Shown piece after piece: positions 16,901 through 25,610 of a stretch of DNA of 43,326 nt. How positions within the stretch are numbered: position 1 is the first letter of the stretch; each line of letters begins with the position of its first letter. A program made the position numbers and the translations under genes. Under the pieces are notes generated by a model. It saw nothing but the letters and a program-made list of their open reading frames with translations, was not told where the DNA came from and did not search any database. The stretch is taken from NCBI GenBank assembly GCA_023436305.1, contig JAEZJQ010000058.1, forward strand, positions 1 to 43,326. Reading direction: 5' to 3'. The DNA comes from Bacillota bacterium. GTDB taxonomy: Bacteria > Bacillota > UBA4882 > UBA8346.

Positions 16901-18663
16901 ATGGACCCGTGGATGACCCCGAAATTCGGGTAAACGGAAATCTCCAGGGAAACGTAAACGAGTTGGCCTTCTATAGCCGATTTGACCTGTTTTATTGCCA
17001 TAATAAAATTATCATTGATAAACTTGAACTTAGTCAAGGGAGCGGCGTCCTGCTGGCCCAAGGTGATTGGGAGAGCCAGCGCGGTTTAAATTTACGGATT
17101 CAGTTGACAGCTTTTTCGTTGGAAATTGCCAATAAGTTTCTCAAACCACCCCTTAAAATGGCCGGTACGGCCGATGCTGAGATAATGCTCCAATGGAATA
17201 CCGGTCAGATCACTGGTATATGGGGGTTCGAAATCACTAATCTTGATCTGAACGGCAATTCTTTCGGAAACTTACAATTGGTTGGCGATTTTACCGAACA
17301 AGGACTTACCGTTAAAAATGGCGTCATCAACGGGAAGAATGGCACCATCCGTGGCCATGGTTATATTCCCTGGCCACAGGATTTGATTAAGAAACTGGAG
17401 CTGCCGGTGGCTCAAAATTCAACCAATAAACAATTGGAAGGTAACATTGTCGTCAAAAATTTGCCGGTGGCCTTGATTAATAATTATTTTACTGAATTTA
17501 CAGTAATGGATGGATATCTTAATGGAGATTTTAAAATTACCGGCGAATTGAACCAGCCCCGGATATCGGGCCGGTTGGATTGCGGCAATTTGAAAGCAAG
17601 TATATCGGGGTTGCCGTTGCCGGTGGAAAATGTTCAGGCCACGCTTGAGATCAACGACAATCTAATCTTGATTAAAAGAGCCCGGGGGATTTATGGGACC
17701 GGTCGGTTCAACGTAACCGGTGGCATTGAAAACGAAGAATTCAAACAATTCCAGTTAAATCTGAGGTTGAACGGCTCCCATCTCTACTTTAAAAATCAAT
17801 TTTTTGACGGTTTTGGCGATCTTCATTTGAAACTGGTGGGTTCTGTGAAAGACTTGGTGATTTCCGGAGACATTTCAGTCTATGATTCACGGATCGGAAT
17901 TATCGGGGTTGGTAGCTCGAAAGCCACTCCAACCACCTGGCAGCCCCAGTTTAATTTACAGCTCAAGATTGGGGCCAATACCCGGTGCCGGGTGATTGGA
18001 TTGGTTGATCTCCCCATCAAAGGAGCGGTTCAATTCAAGGGCACCTTAACCGAACCGGATTTGGAAGGGGAAGTGAATTCCGATAACGGTGTCCTGACCT
18101 TTTATAATAATACTTTTCGGATCAAAAACGCCAAAGCCGTTTTTAAATTCTCACAAGGGTATAACCCCTATCTGGAAATAGAATCCAGCCTGCACCGGTC
18201 TCAGGCGGAGATCTTTTTGGACATCAAGGGAATCGCCCCGGATAATATTAATATCAGTTTATCGTCCCAGCCTTTCATGCCCCAGGCCAATATTTTGGGA
18301 TTGCTGAATTGGATGCAGTTGGGGAACAATCAGTCACTGACTCCCGGAGATGTTATCTCCGGAAACATCAGTTTCGTGACGGATACTATTTTTGAGGACT
18401 TTTTATACCAACTGCGGCAAACTTTAAATGTGAATTATTTGTACTTGGAACCGGACCGCAAAAATAATGATTTCCGGATCAATATGGGTTCTTACTTGAC
18501 GCAACAGCTTCATTATTCTTTCAGCCGCTCTATTTTTCCCGAAAACAAAGAGAGTTGGAGTATCAGTTTGAGTTATTATTTCAACCCCAATCTGTCCTTG
18601 GAATACAATTACACCATGCTGGACGGGACTATTTGGCGGTTTATTTACCACATTAAACTATAA
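13978..18663 (+). CDS. tamB: TamB-family translocation/assembly module protein
   Basis: A 1561-residue AsmA/TamB-type protein. One N-terminal transmembrane segment (about residues 8-30) anchors it in the inner membrane. The rest is a long run of repeating beta strands with amphipathic pattern, as in the hydrophobic groove of TamB/YhdP/Vps13-like lipid-transfer proteins. The C-terminal region (about 1150-1561) corresponds to the TamB (DUF490) domain and ends in aromatic-rich beta strands. TamB proteins bridge the periplasm and are linked to outer-membrane protein insertion and phospholipid transport. It is longer than E. coli TamB (about 1260 residues). The start is TTG 13978 after an AGGG site. 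It lies upstream of bamA, a common pairing in diderms. Confidence 0.88.
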   Translation: MKIATRTQLNISIIAIFFLMVLFFTLPFFVLTDRFLTVQIQSLLQKGLKDSGLCLEIKNIHWETWNGLVGTQVVLKDKADGRVIIAAKQVRLRFNPLILAMKFRTPEAAFTEAALVQPRIEIQHSADGTWNIQQYFKGNGRALKLSALVKIKDGEAVYKDYQFGNYRLEKFSGTINLRKFPLLRWHLRGWADVGKEASWQSEGRLRIDQSAGYISLLVKKALITKITGFIPRPFPYRVISGWADIRLNFALGKGYFGIENIETTIREAKLSLPPLPKVIYVKYLRGAFSPNLLQIHKSDLFYNQTAIRISGTLDPRNTTVNTAITAERISLDDWIPIFAKTGDFQIQGQAGLKLQIRGAIKAPDINGEIAFNNTRVRFKNEEPIQRISGRMVINHNDLKINRLQALWNESPLEITGEIKNLFAPRFNIKASGYGFHLQDLKLFQATNLDLKTAGDSNFHAIITGSLQNPQLECMINFQQVTFRSTPDQEIPFNHVKLNFIWSPDSIRIQEACGNIWEGQVAAKGLIAFEREGVRWMISGKVSSLDLDKISLINSYPIKGTVSTDIVLRGDWPSGQSFRLGSVFGTFTGNRLNYSGALIEEADGVFSWNDGILTIDSIQAKINQGRIFGYLQLNRQSEITVAANAENVKVRDLFPDVRRVPFDGIFNGGFDFKGPVDHMLGKIHGAFTNLTWNSKPIGDINGNIDYRDQEFSVADLQIVTELGVFSVQGTINIAAEPRVNINVTGIDTNLKGLAKWLPIDSGIKIRGLGQLNLTINGNITNPNFHGQIKLNNPAFGIVKMQAGEIELQGNFDEIALTKCQLRNDNFELKLTGKINRDRIDLKIAANSFDLSSLQFEAGGNPLQGLVDFNGQLSGPTNHPVLTAHISGGHLSFGDLSYQTLNAKIQLDSGELFISQAELKQGTSVVKLDGRFLLGQPLTCKLTIAVVECELSKLKRLLKIPLAFPVDGILSGMITINGPVDDPEIRVNGNLQGNVNELAFYSRFDLFYCHNKIIIDKLELSQGSGVLLAQGDWESQRGLNLRIQLTAFSLEIANKFLKPPLKMAGTADAEIMLQWNTGQITGIWGFEITNLDLNGNSFGNLQLVGDFTEQGLTVKNGVINGKNGTIRGHGYIPWPQDLIKKLELPVAQNSTNKQLEGNIVVKNLPVALINNYFTEFTVMDGYLNGDFKITGELNQPRISGRLDCGNLKASISGLPLPVENVQATLEINDNLILIKRARGIYGTGRFNVTGGIENEEFKQFQLNLRLNGSHLYFKNQFFDGFGDLHLKLVGSVKDLVISGDISVYDSRIGIIGVGSSKATPTTWQPQFNLQLKIGANTRCRVIGLVDLPIKGAVQFKGTLTEPDLEGEVNSDNGVLTFYNNTFRIKNAKAVFKFSQGYNPYLEIESSLHRSQAEIFLDIKGIAPDNINISLSSQPFMPQANILGLLNWMQLGNNQSLTPGDVISGNISFVTDTIFEDFLYQLRQTLNVNYLYLEPDRKNNDFRINMGSYLTQQLHYSFSRSIFPENKESWSISLSYYFNPNLSLEYNYTMLDGTIWRFIYHIKL

Positions 18664-18799
18664 GATTTACCTGCATTAGAAGAAATTTACTCTATTTCCT
18701 GCAGACTATATCGTACCTCGGCAGGATATTCAAGATGGAACGAGAAATAAATAGATTGATTAATCAGTTAACTTAAGATTTATCCGGGAAGGTGACCGG

Positions 18800-19444
18800 T
18801 TGATTCACCAGTATCTTACCGAATTATCAAAAATTCAACTACTCTCCTCGATAGAAGAATTAACATTATGGAAGCAGTATAAAACCGAAAATTCGCGGGA
18901 AGCGCGACATCGGATTATTGAATCCTATCAACCTCTCGTATATAAGATTGCTTCACGAATTTCTGGAAATGAAGAGGTGTTTTTCGACTTGATTCAGGAG
19001 GGGATGATCGGTTTAATTGAAGCCGTCGAGAATTTTGATTTAAAATATGAAGTCAAATTCAGTACTTTCGCCCAACACCGGATTCGGGGCCGGATGATAG
19101 ATTTTTTAAAGAAATTGCAGCATTATAAAGAACCCTTGGAAGTGGCATTGGGGGAAGAAGAATTTACCGGATTTTTGGCGGAAATTATCGACCGGCAGGT
19201 TAATGTGGAGGAAGAGGTTACCCTGAAAATGATCAGCGGCCAGGTGAATCAGGCAATTTCCCGTTTGAGTCCTAAAGAGCAACAAGTGATTCGGGATTTG
19301 TATCTTCTGGATAAGGAGCCGGTCGCCGCCGCCACGGAAATGAATATTAGCCTTTCTTATTTATATAAAATCCAAAAAAAAGCTTTGCAACGTTTGCGTG
19401 GCATGTTGGCTAAATTGCGGATTGAAATTAAAACCAGCGGCTAA
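18800..19444 (+). CDS. Sigma-70 family RNA polymerase sigma factor (alternative)
   Basis: A 214-residue alternative sigma factor. Region 2 is clear: LIQEGMIGLIEAVENFD, then KFSTFAQHRIRGRMIDFLKK, which resembles the FliA/SigF/SigB group. Region 4 follows at about residues 150-205 with LSPKEQQVIRDLYLLDKEP and the helix-turn-helix segment. Region 3 seems absent or very short. The start is TTG 18800 with AAGGTGA upstream. It sits between tamB and a one-TM protein followed by bamA, so it may control envelope genes. No target promoter set could be derived. It is too long, and region 4 too typical, for a pure anti-sigma partner; function as a sigma factor is well supported, its regulon is not. Confidence 0.85.
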   Translation: MIHQYLTELSKIQLLSSIEELTLWKQYKTENSREARHRIIESYQPLVYKIASRISGNEEVFFDLIQEGMIGLIEAVENFDLKYEVKFSTFAQHRIRGRMIDFLKKLQHYKEPLEVALGEEEFTGFLAEIIDRQVNVEEEVTLKMISGQVNQAISRLSPKEQQVIRDLYLLDKEPVAAATEMNISLSYLYKIQKKALQRLRGMLAKLRIEIKTSG

Positions 19445-19642
19445 AAAAGGAGTGTAAAAACCGGATCCGGAGATGAAATATGGGTTAAAATCGGAAATAA
19501 TTAAGTTTTTTCGGGATAGAAACCTTAAAATCGTTGAATATTAACTGACATAAAACTGGTTCATTTCCGGATATTATCTTTAGACATCCTGATTTTATTT
19601 CGTGAATTTGCGCGCGAGCGCCTATGGAAAGGTGGGTTTTCT

Positions 19643-20299
19643 TTGGATAAGACACATAATAATCATAAACTGATTGATTATATTGATGGGGCCAAAGATT
19701 GGCTGGATAAAGCCAAAACCGAGTATAATCAAGCCAATCCGGTGGGCGGTGAGCTGATTTTAAATTTAGCCCAGGCGGAAATAAAATACGCCTGGGAACT
19801 TAGCCGTTCGAATTACGTTTCAGACTCCAAGAAACCTGTTGGGAAACCGCTTCGAACATATAAGTTCAAGTTGATTTTACCGGTAGCGGCTTCGATTATC
19901 GGATTATTAGGCTTTGGATGGTGGATATCCGGACTGCATACGGTTAAAAATACGCCTGCCTTTACGGAAAATCAAAGCGCCGTTTTAAAGGAGAAGCCAA
20001 CCCATACGGGCCGGAACGCCGCATTAGTGGAGAACCCTTCTCCGGGGGTCAATCAACCAACCATCAATCAATTGGCGCTGGGCAATAAGCCGGATCCAAT
20101 GATAACGGAACCGCTAACTTCGGAGACCACCGGCCAACCGGCCGGAGACAGGCGCCAAATTGAGAACGCCACTTCCTCGCGTCAAACCGGAATTAAGGAG
20201 TCCACTAGCCAGTTCAATCTGCAACCGGTGTCCAAACTGGTGATTGATGAAGAAGCATTGACCGAAGAAGCGTCTCACAGTTTGCGGAATGGTAAATAA
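19643..20299 (+). CDS. Single-pass membrane protein of unknown function (possible sigma-factor partner)
   Basis: A 218-residue protein not assigned to a family. About 75 N-terminal cytoplasmic residues (with DYIDGAKDWLDKAKTEY) precede one transmembrane helix at about 77-96 (LPVAASIIGLLGFGWWISGL). Roughly 120 polar, Pro/Thr/Gln-rich residues predicted to lie outside the membrane follow. This topology and the position 198 bases after a sigma-factor gene are like anti-sigma factors, but no zinc-binding HxxxCxxC or other anti-sigma motif is seen. The start is TTG 19643 after AAAGGTGGG. It is separated from the downstream bamA by about 20 bases, so the two are probably co-transcribed. Confidence 0.6.
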   Translation: MDKTHNNHKLIDYIDGAKDWLDKAKTEYNQANPVGGELILNLAQAEIKYAWELSRSNYVSDSKKPVGKPLRTYKFKLILPVAASIIGLLGFGWWISGLHTVKNTPAFTENQSAVLKEKPTHTGRNAALVENPSPGVNQPTINQLALGNKPDPMITEPLTSETTGQPAGDRRQIENATSSRQTGIKESTSQFNLQPVSKLVIDEEALTEEASHSLRNGK

Positions 20300-20321
20300 T
20301 CTTTGATAAAGGGTGATATTT

Positions 20322-22130
20322 TTGAAATTATTTAGCAGCCTCCGGTTGTTGGGAGGGGTATTGCTGATTTTTGGTTTGGGTCTGGTTTTGTTTTCTCAAA
20401 CGACGCCGGCCGCGTCCACTCCAGCTCCCAATGTAGTAATATTGGATGTTCAAGGAAATAGTCATATTCCGGCGGAAAAGATTTTGGGAGTAATTTCCAG
20501 CACGAAGATCGGACAACCTTTAAATTCCAATAACGTTCAACTTGATATGCAAGCCATTATGGCGTTGGGTTATTTTGCTGATGTCCGGGCAAAAACTGAG
20601 GAATTACTCGGGGGTATCAAACTCATTTTCGTGGTGGTTGAAAATCCGGAGTTTAAAGAGTTGCAACTGCGTGGTTTGACAAAAATAAGTCTGGAAGATA
20701 TCAAGCCACTGTTTACTCAAAAACCCGGGGAAATTTTTAATGTAGCCGTTTTCCGGGATGATCTGGGTAAAGCGATTAAATTTTGCAAGGAACAAAAGGG
20801 TTTATTGGTTCAATATCACGCCACTCCCCAGATTATTAGCCAAGATGGCGTTGTGAAACTTGAATTATATGAGATGAAATACGGCCGGATTATCATCCAG
20901 GGATTGACCAAAACCAAAGATCACGTGGTCCGGCGGGAATTGTTATTCAAAGAAGGAGATATCATCGATACCAACATCCTGCAAAAAAGCATTGTTAAAA
21001 TTATGCAATTGCGGTTATTTGACAACCCCGATCCTCGTTTTGAAATGACCGCCGATCCCGAAAAAGTGGATTTGATCCTGGATGTGAAAGAAGCGGTGGG
21101 AATTGGAGAGATTAGTCCCCAGTTATCCTGGACTCCCACCACCAACGAAATAGCCGGATCATTAATTTATTCGACTCCAAATTTAATGGGACTGGGGCAG
21201 AGCCTGTCTTTAAACTTAAATTATACGGCAACCTCCAAAAATATCGAGTTTTCATTCGTTGAACCCTGGCTGGATTCCAAGCATACTTCTTTTCAGTTAA
21301 CCATGGGAAATACGGATAGTACTAGAAAATCGACAGTGTTTAGCTGGTTTGATGATCCTATAGCACTATATGATTCAAATAATCGGCCCGAGGTTTATGA
21401 TTTAGATCTCAAACAAACCAACCTTTTATTAAGCTTTGGCCGGCCCCTGGGAATTGACACCACGGTGAATTTGGGGCTGAATTTTGAAAGAAACGATATT
21501 AAAAACCCAACCTATAAACCGGAGGAACCGGAAATCGCTCCATCCCGTTCGTTGATGTTTTGGGATAATTCGATGGTGTTGGGCGTAGTCAAAAATAATT
21601 TACTGTATCAGGACGCCTTTTATGTCAATGGCGGATATCATTTGTCCGGGAAATATAAAGTGTCCAGCAATTTGCTGGGAGGTGCTTATAATTACCAGCA
21701 AATCGGTTTGGATGGTAAAAAATTTATCCAGATAGCGCCCAATCTGGTCTGGGGTGCGCATTTGGCCGCAGATTGGTTGTTCGGCGAGTACCCTGATTAT
21801 GACGCTTTATATCTAGGTGGAATGTATAAGCTGCGTGGTTATGATAATAACCGTTACAGCGGAGATCCTGGAGCCATCGATTTGATCGGTAATCAAACTG
21901 TTTTGTTCAATACTGAATTAAGATACCGGCTACCGATGAACAAAAATATTGAGACGGTGCTCTTTTTTGATGCGGGTCAAGTCAATAACGCCGGTGTAAC
22001 TCATTTTAAATCGGATTATGGAGTCGGTTTACGTTATGTAATTCCATTTCTCGGGGTTATCGGTTTTGATTACTTTATGAATACTGATGGTGCATCCAAG
22101 GCGGTATTAACAATCGGAGAAGCGTTCTAA
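20322..22130 (+). CDS. bamA: Outer-membrane protein assembly factor BamA (Omp85)
   Basis: A protein of about 602 residues: signal peptide (about 1-30), then about three POTRA domains (residues about 40-270; first starts VVILDVQGNSHIPAEKIL, another RIIIQGLTKTKDHVVRREL), then a beta-barrel. The barrel carries the diagnostic LGGMYKLRGYD (loop 6 RGY, equivalent to VRGF) and ends with F. BamA folds and inserts outer-membrane beta-barrel proteins. Three POTRA domains are fewer than the five in proteobacteria, as reported for several diderm Bacillota. TTG 20322 is preferred over GTG 20313, because the ribosome binding site AAAGGGTGAT (20308-20317) would overlap the GTG. Confidence 0.93.
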   Translation: MKLFSSLRLLGGVLLIFGLGLVLFSQTTPAASTPAPNVVILDVQGNSHIPAEKILGVISSTKIGQPLNSNNVQLDMQAIMALGYFADVRAKTEELLGGIKLIFVVVENPEFKELQLRGLTKISLEDIKPLFTQKPGEIFNVAVFRDDLGKAIKFCKEQKGLLVQYHATPQIISQDGVVKLELYEMKYGRIIIQGLTKTKDHVVRRELLFKEGDIIDTNILQKSIVKIMQLRLFDNPDPRFEMTADPEKVDLILDVKEAVGIGEISPQLSWTPTTNEIAGSLIYSTPNLMGLGQSLSLNLNYTATSKNIEFSFVEPWLDSKHTSFQLTMGNTDSTRKSTVFSWFDDPIALYDSNNRPEVYDLDLKQTNLLLSFGRPLGIDTTVNLGLNFERNDIKNPTYKPEEPEIAPSRSLMFWDNSMVLGVVKNNLLYQDAFYVNGGYHLSGKYKVSSNLLGGAYNYQQIGLDGKKFIQIAPNLVWGAHLAADWLFGEYPDYDALYLGGMYKLRGYDNNRYSGDPGAIDLIGNQTVLFNTELRYRLPMNKNIETVLFFDAGQVNNAGVTHFKSDYGVGLRYVIPFLGVIGFDYFMNTDGASKAVLTIGEAF

Positions 22131-22142
22131 CGAGGTGATAAG

Positions 22143-23477
22143 TTGAACGTTGGGACCAAGTTTTTTTGGGCGCGGTTAAGTATTATTAGTTTTACCATGG
22201 TAATGCTAAGCAACGGATTCGGGTTGGTAAACGCTCAAAATGGCCACCCTGAAAACGAGCGCTCGAAAAATTATTCGGAAAAAGTTGAATCCGTTGAAAT
22301 TCAGCTACATGTCACCGGCCAGATTTATGAAGGTTTACAGGAAAGAATTGAATACAGTATCAGCCGGGTCGGTGAAAAAATCTTGTTAAACCAGCCTCTT
22401 TCCTTGTTGACGGCCAATCAGGAAACGGTGAAAGCGGCAATTTTCAACGTTTTTTCGAAAGTTCTGATCGGCTTTAAAATTGAAAAAGTGGATCTAATCA
22501 TCGGGAATCATACTAAAGTACTCACCTATCTGAAACCGGTTACGCCTTTAATTGAAAAGGTGAGTCTAAATCTGGCGGTTAGCGGGTTAACTCCTGAATT
22601 GGATATGTTTCGTAAAGAAATCACTTCCAAAATTGAGACGGATCTCAATCAAATATTTGTAGGTCTGCCGGTAGAGGCTATCACCTGGGCGGAAGGAATA
22701 TTTAATTTAGTCGCCAATTATCTGTTGGAACGGGAGCTTCCCGGATATTATAGTAAGTTTACCCTGATACCCGGCTCCAATACCGTATTTGATATCCAGT
22801 TGTTCCCCAAAGAACCCGTGGTTTCCGAGGTCAAAGTGGATATAAAGGCGGTGAACATCCCGGTGGTTTTCGTGAAATATAAAACCAACGGTTACCGGGA
22901 GAAATTCAATGTCTTGAAAGGGTTGCCGGTGGAATTTCTCAGCCATTACCAATTGCGAATTCAAGATTATCTATCCCGGATTACCAATGATGATTCTTCA
23001 TTGAAGAAGGCTGGAATGCAGGTGAATTTGGGGATCAAGCCCGGGATAAAAACCCAAGTGGAAATTACCGTGGATTCCACGACTTATCTTATCAAATTTG
23101 ACGCCGGTTATTTTGTGAATGCCAATGAATCATACGGAAATTTGCAGGCTCACCTTGGATATCGTACTGATAGTTATGAATTATTTACCCGGGGTTATAT
23201 TTTAGGAAATAATGCCGGTAGAAATATTTATGCCGGTTGTTATTTCCCTTTGGGGCCAAATTTTACCGGTGGATTTGAATATGGATTTGAACATGCCTAT
23301 AAAAATATCAGCTTCCATTTCCAATTTGAGCGAGGTGATTATCTGGATTTACGGTTGGGAGTTGATCGTAATAGTCCAACCGAAGGAGTGATTGGAATTT
23401 ATTTAAACGAACGTATCCATGTGGAACTGATTGATAGTAATAATAACATCGCCGTTCAACTACGATATCACTTTTAA
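22143..23477 (+). CDS. Putative outer-membrane beta-barrel protein next to BamA
   Basis: A 444-residue protein with an N-terminal signal peptide (about 1-31, cleavage after VNA). A long alpha/beta periplasmic part (about 40-320) contains repeated VxVxxxVxxxIPVV- and VEIQLHV-like strands. The C-terminal 120 residues are alternating aromatic strands ending in VQLRYHF, whose terminal phenylalanine is the signal recognised by BamA. I do not recognise the family. Placement 12 bases after bamA and before three skp genes suggests a partner or substrate of the assembly machine. The start is TTG 22143 with GAGGTGAT directly upstream. It could be a shortened Omp85-like protein, but no RGY/VRGF motif is visible. 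Confidence 0.65.
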   Translation: MNVGTKFFWARLSIISFTMVMLSNGFGLVNAQNGHPENERSKNYSEKVESVEIQLHVTGQIYEGLQERIEYSISRVGEKILLNQPLSLLTANQETVKAAIFNVFSKVLIGFKIEKVDLIIGNHTKVLTYLKPVTPLIEKVSLNLAVSGLTPELDMFRKEITSKIETDLNQIFVGLPVEAITWAEGIFNLVANYLLERELPGYYSKFTLIPGSNTVFDIQLFPKEPVVSEVKVDIKAVNIPVVFVKYKTNGYREKFNVLKGLPVEFLSHYQLRIQDYLSRITNDDSSLKKAGMQVNLGIKPGIKTQVEITVDSTTYLIKFDAGYFVNANESYGNLQAHLGYRTDSYELFTRGYILGNNAGRNIYAGCYFPLGPNFTGGFEYGFEHAYKNISFHFQFERGDYLDLRLGVDRNSPTEGVIGIYLNERIHVELIDSNNNIAVQLRYHF

Positions 23478-23511
23478 CAAAAATTTAAATATTCATAAAG
23501 GAGCGCCCAAT

Positions 23512-24117
23512 ATGCAATCAAAAAAATTTGTCCCGTATTTAATCTTTGGTATGGTGATTTTAACATTGATTCTGGCGGCCGGCAGTTTTTCGAAGACCGC
23601 GGTTTCCGCGAAGGCTCCGGATTCAACGGTTGGGTATGTTAATATGGAACTGATTCAGAAAGAGCTTCCGGATTATATTGATTTGGCTGATGTAGCCAAA
23701 TACAAAGAGGCGGAATTAACCCAACTTAAAAGTTTATATAACATACAACTTGAAGGCGCCAGTAGAGACTTGAAGAATAAAGCCGAAAAAGAAAAAGCCG
23801 GAAAATCTTCCGAAGAACAAGCCAAAATTGAACAAAAATATCAAGAACAGCTTCAAGTGAAATTCAATGACTTAAATAATCAGCTTAACCAGAAAGCCAA
23901 AGAAATTAATGAATATCTCAATCAGCAAAAAGCGGCCGTCATGGAAAAGTTGCAGAAGACTATTGAAGCCGTGGCCACGGATATGAAATTGACTTTGGTA
24001 TTGGATAAAAATGCGTGTCTTTATGGCGGGGTTGATATTACACAAAAAGTGTTAGATCAAGCCAAAGCCAATTCCAAAACGGATTCGAAAACCACCAATT
24101 CCAAATCCGGTAAGTGA
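23512..24117 (+). CDS. ompH: OmpH/Skp family periplasmic chaperone 1
   Basis: A 201-residue protein with a hydrophobic N-terminal segment (about residues 8-28) that exports or anchors it. It follows the Skp plan: VGYVNMELIQKELPDY strand, a long charged coiled coil (about residues 60-150), then a closing strand with LTLVLDKNACLYGGVDIT. Skp trimers hold unfolded outer-membrane proteins in the periplasm and deliver them to BamA. ATG 23512 is chosen because AAAGGAG precedes it by 8 bases; the frame is open further upstream into the previous gene but without a start site. The C-terminal tail is Lys/Ser/Thr-rich. It is the first of three paralogues. Confidence 0.87.
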   Translation: MQSKKFVPYLIFGMVILTLILAAGSFSKTAVSAKAPDSTVGYVNMELIQKELPDYIDLADVAKYKEAELTQLKSLYNIQLEGASRDLKNKAEKEKAGKSSEEQAKIEQKYQEQLQVKFNDLNNQLNQKAKEINEYLNQQKAAVMEKLQKTIEAVATDMKLTLVLDKNACLYGGVDITQKVLDQAKANSKTDSKTTNSKSGK

Positions 24118-24145
24118 TTTTTTATTATTTTAAGGAGAATTCCCA

Positions 24146-24721
24146 ATGAAGTTGACGTTGCTTCAAAAGTCCGGCCGGTTTCCCTTTTTTTTATTGATAA
24201 TCGGATTCGTAGCAATGAGTTTATGGGGAACGGTTCAGGCCAAAGAGCTTAAAGTGGGTTTTTATGACTTGCAGCGCTTGCAGGATGAATTGCCATTTTT
24301 TCTGAAACTTTCTGAAACTTTTAAGGCCAAGGATGCCGAACTGGAAACATTTCGAGGCAATCTATATAAAGAATATACAAGTTTTTATTATGAAAATACC
24401 CGAAAGTATGATAAGGAAGCTACTGGTAAGTCATCTGCGGAAAAGGATCAAATTTCGGAGCGCTTTCAAGCTGAGTTAAACAACAAAATCAAGGAAATTA
24501 ACATGCAGTTGGAGAAAAAGCGGCTTCAGATCGATGAACTTAAAACTGAGCAAACTCAAGCGGCCAATAATGAATTCATGGAACTGGTGGCGGTGGTTTC
24601 GAAAAAAAAGAAATTAGCCTTGGTCGTTGAAAAAAGCATGGTGTTATACGGTGGAACCGATATTACTCAAGATATCATTAAAAAAGTGAAGAAAGATGAG
24701 AAACAGAATAAATCCAAATAA
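24146..24721 (+). CDS. ompH: OmpH/Skp family periplasmic chaperone 2
   Basis: A 191-residue Skp-like protein with a signal peptide (about 1-31, ending TVQAKE) and the opening strand KVGFYDLQRLQDELPFFLKL. A charged coiled coil follows, then the closing motif LALVVEKSMVLYGGTDIT, shared with the neighbouring paralogues. AAGGAG lies 8 bases before the ATG. The reading frame of the next gene overlaps its last 26 bases, indicating translational coupling. It probably acts on outer-membrane proteins in the periplasm beside BamA. Subfunction relative to the other copies is not apparent from the sequence. Confidence 0.87.
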   Translation: MKLTLLQKSGRFPFFLLIIGFVAMSLWGTVQAKELKVGFYDLQRLQDELPFFLKLSETFKAKDAELETFRGNLYKEYTSFYYENTRKYDKEATGKSSAEKDQISERFQAELNNKIKEINMQLEKKRLQIDELKTEQTQAANNEFMELVAVVSKKKKLALVVEKSMVLYGGTDITQDIIKKVKKDEKQNKSK

Positions 24722-25610
24722 GCTAAAATTTAAGGTACAAAGCGTCTTTCGTTACCGGAAGATGTGGATGATTGGTTTATTGGGTTTGTTCGGGGTCACC
24801 CTAATCTGGCAAGGTTATCGTCTCATGACTTTGGAACCTTCAGTGACTGATTTACCGGATTATGCCGCTAACTTGGAACGTGCGGATTGGAATGAGTATG
24901 CCAAAATTAGCGGGGCGATGAGTGAATTGACCGGGGGATGGGTATATCCTAAAAGTAGTTCTCAAAAGAAAGAGAAAATCAGCATATTTCAACAAAAGAT
25001 TGCTGAGGAGTCACTTAGCGCGCAAACCAACCAGATTAAACTGTTATTTACCGAAGAAGAGGCGTTTCGGAAGGCTGAACTTGAAAATGCGCTGGAATTA
25101 TATCGCAATAAACTGCATTTAGAGATGGAGCGGGAGCTTCAAGAACAGACTATCCGCATAAAAACGAATTTTGAAAAAGAGGTAACCGTTCGGGAACTTG
25201 CGATTAAAAACGCCGTTACCCAATATAATGAGGAAATGGCGGCCAAATATCAGGTGACATTGGCTAATTTACAACTGCAACTATTACTGATTGATCTCTC
25301 CAACCGGATCAAGGAGCCCGCACTGGAAAAGCAAAGAATTCAAGGCCAAATCGATAAGGTTCACCAGGAAATGTATGATAAGATATCGATACGGCAACAG
25401 CAATTATCGGAAGAACTGGCTCAATATAAAAAACAACGACAGATTTCACTGGATTCGGAAATTGCCGGTATCCGTAACAAATTGGCAAATACGGCTGAAA
25501 GCGCATTCAATAAATACCGTGAACGATTAGAAGCCGATTTTTACCAATGGCGGCAACAACGTCAACAGGATATTGAAACGGTCATCGACTTAAGAGAAAG
25601 TCGATTGTAA
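24696..25610 (+). CDS. Membrane-anchored periplasmic coiled-coil protein, unknown family
   Basis: A 304-residue protein with a basic N-terminus, one transmembrane helix (about residues 24-43) and a periplasmic domain that is almost all coiled coil. Charged Gln/Glu/Lys/Arg heptads run from about residue 95 to the end (EMERELQEQTIRIKTNFEKE and similar). It is not a typical Skp: it lacks the LYGGxDIT closing motif of its neighbours. The start at 24696 overlaps the previous gene; ATG 24762, just before the TM segment, is an alternative with an equally weak site. Its stop codon lies within the first of three tandem palindromic repeats. It may scaffold or space the Skp proteins; that is inference from location. 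Confidence 0.65.
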   Translation: MRNRINPNKLKFKVQSVFRYRKMWMIGLLGLFGVTLIWQGYRLMTLEPSVTDLPDYAANLERADWNEYAKISGAMSELTGGWVYPKSSSQKKEKISIFQQKIAEESLSAQTNQIKLLFTEEEAFRKAELENALELYRNKLHLEMERELQEQTIRIKTNFEKEVTVRELAIKNAVTQYNEEMAAKYQVTLANLQLQLLLIDLSNRIKEPALEKQRIQGQIDKVHQEMYDKISIRQQQLSEELAQYKKQRQISLDSEIAGIRNKLANTAESAFNKYRERLEADFYQWRQQRQQDIETVIDLRESRL

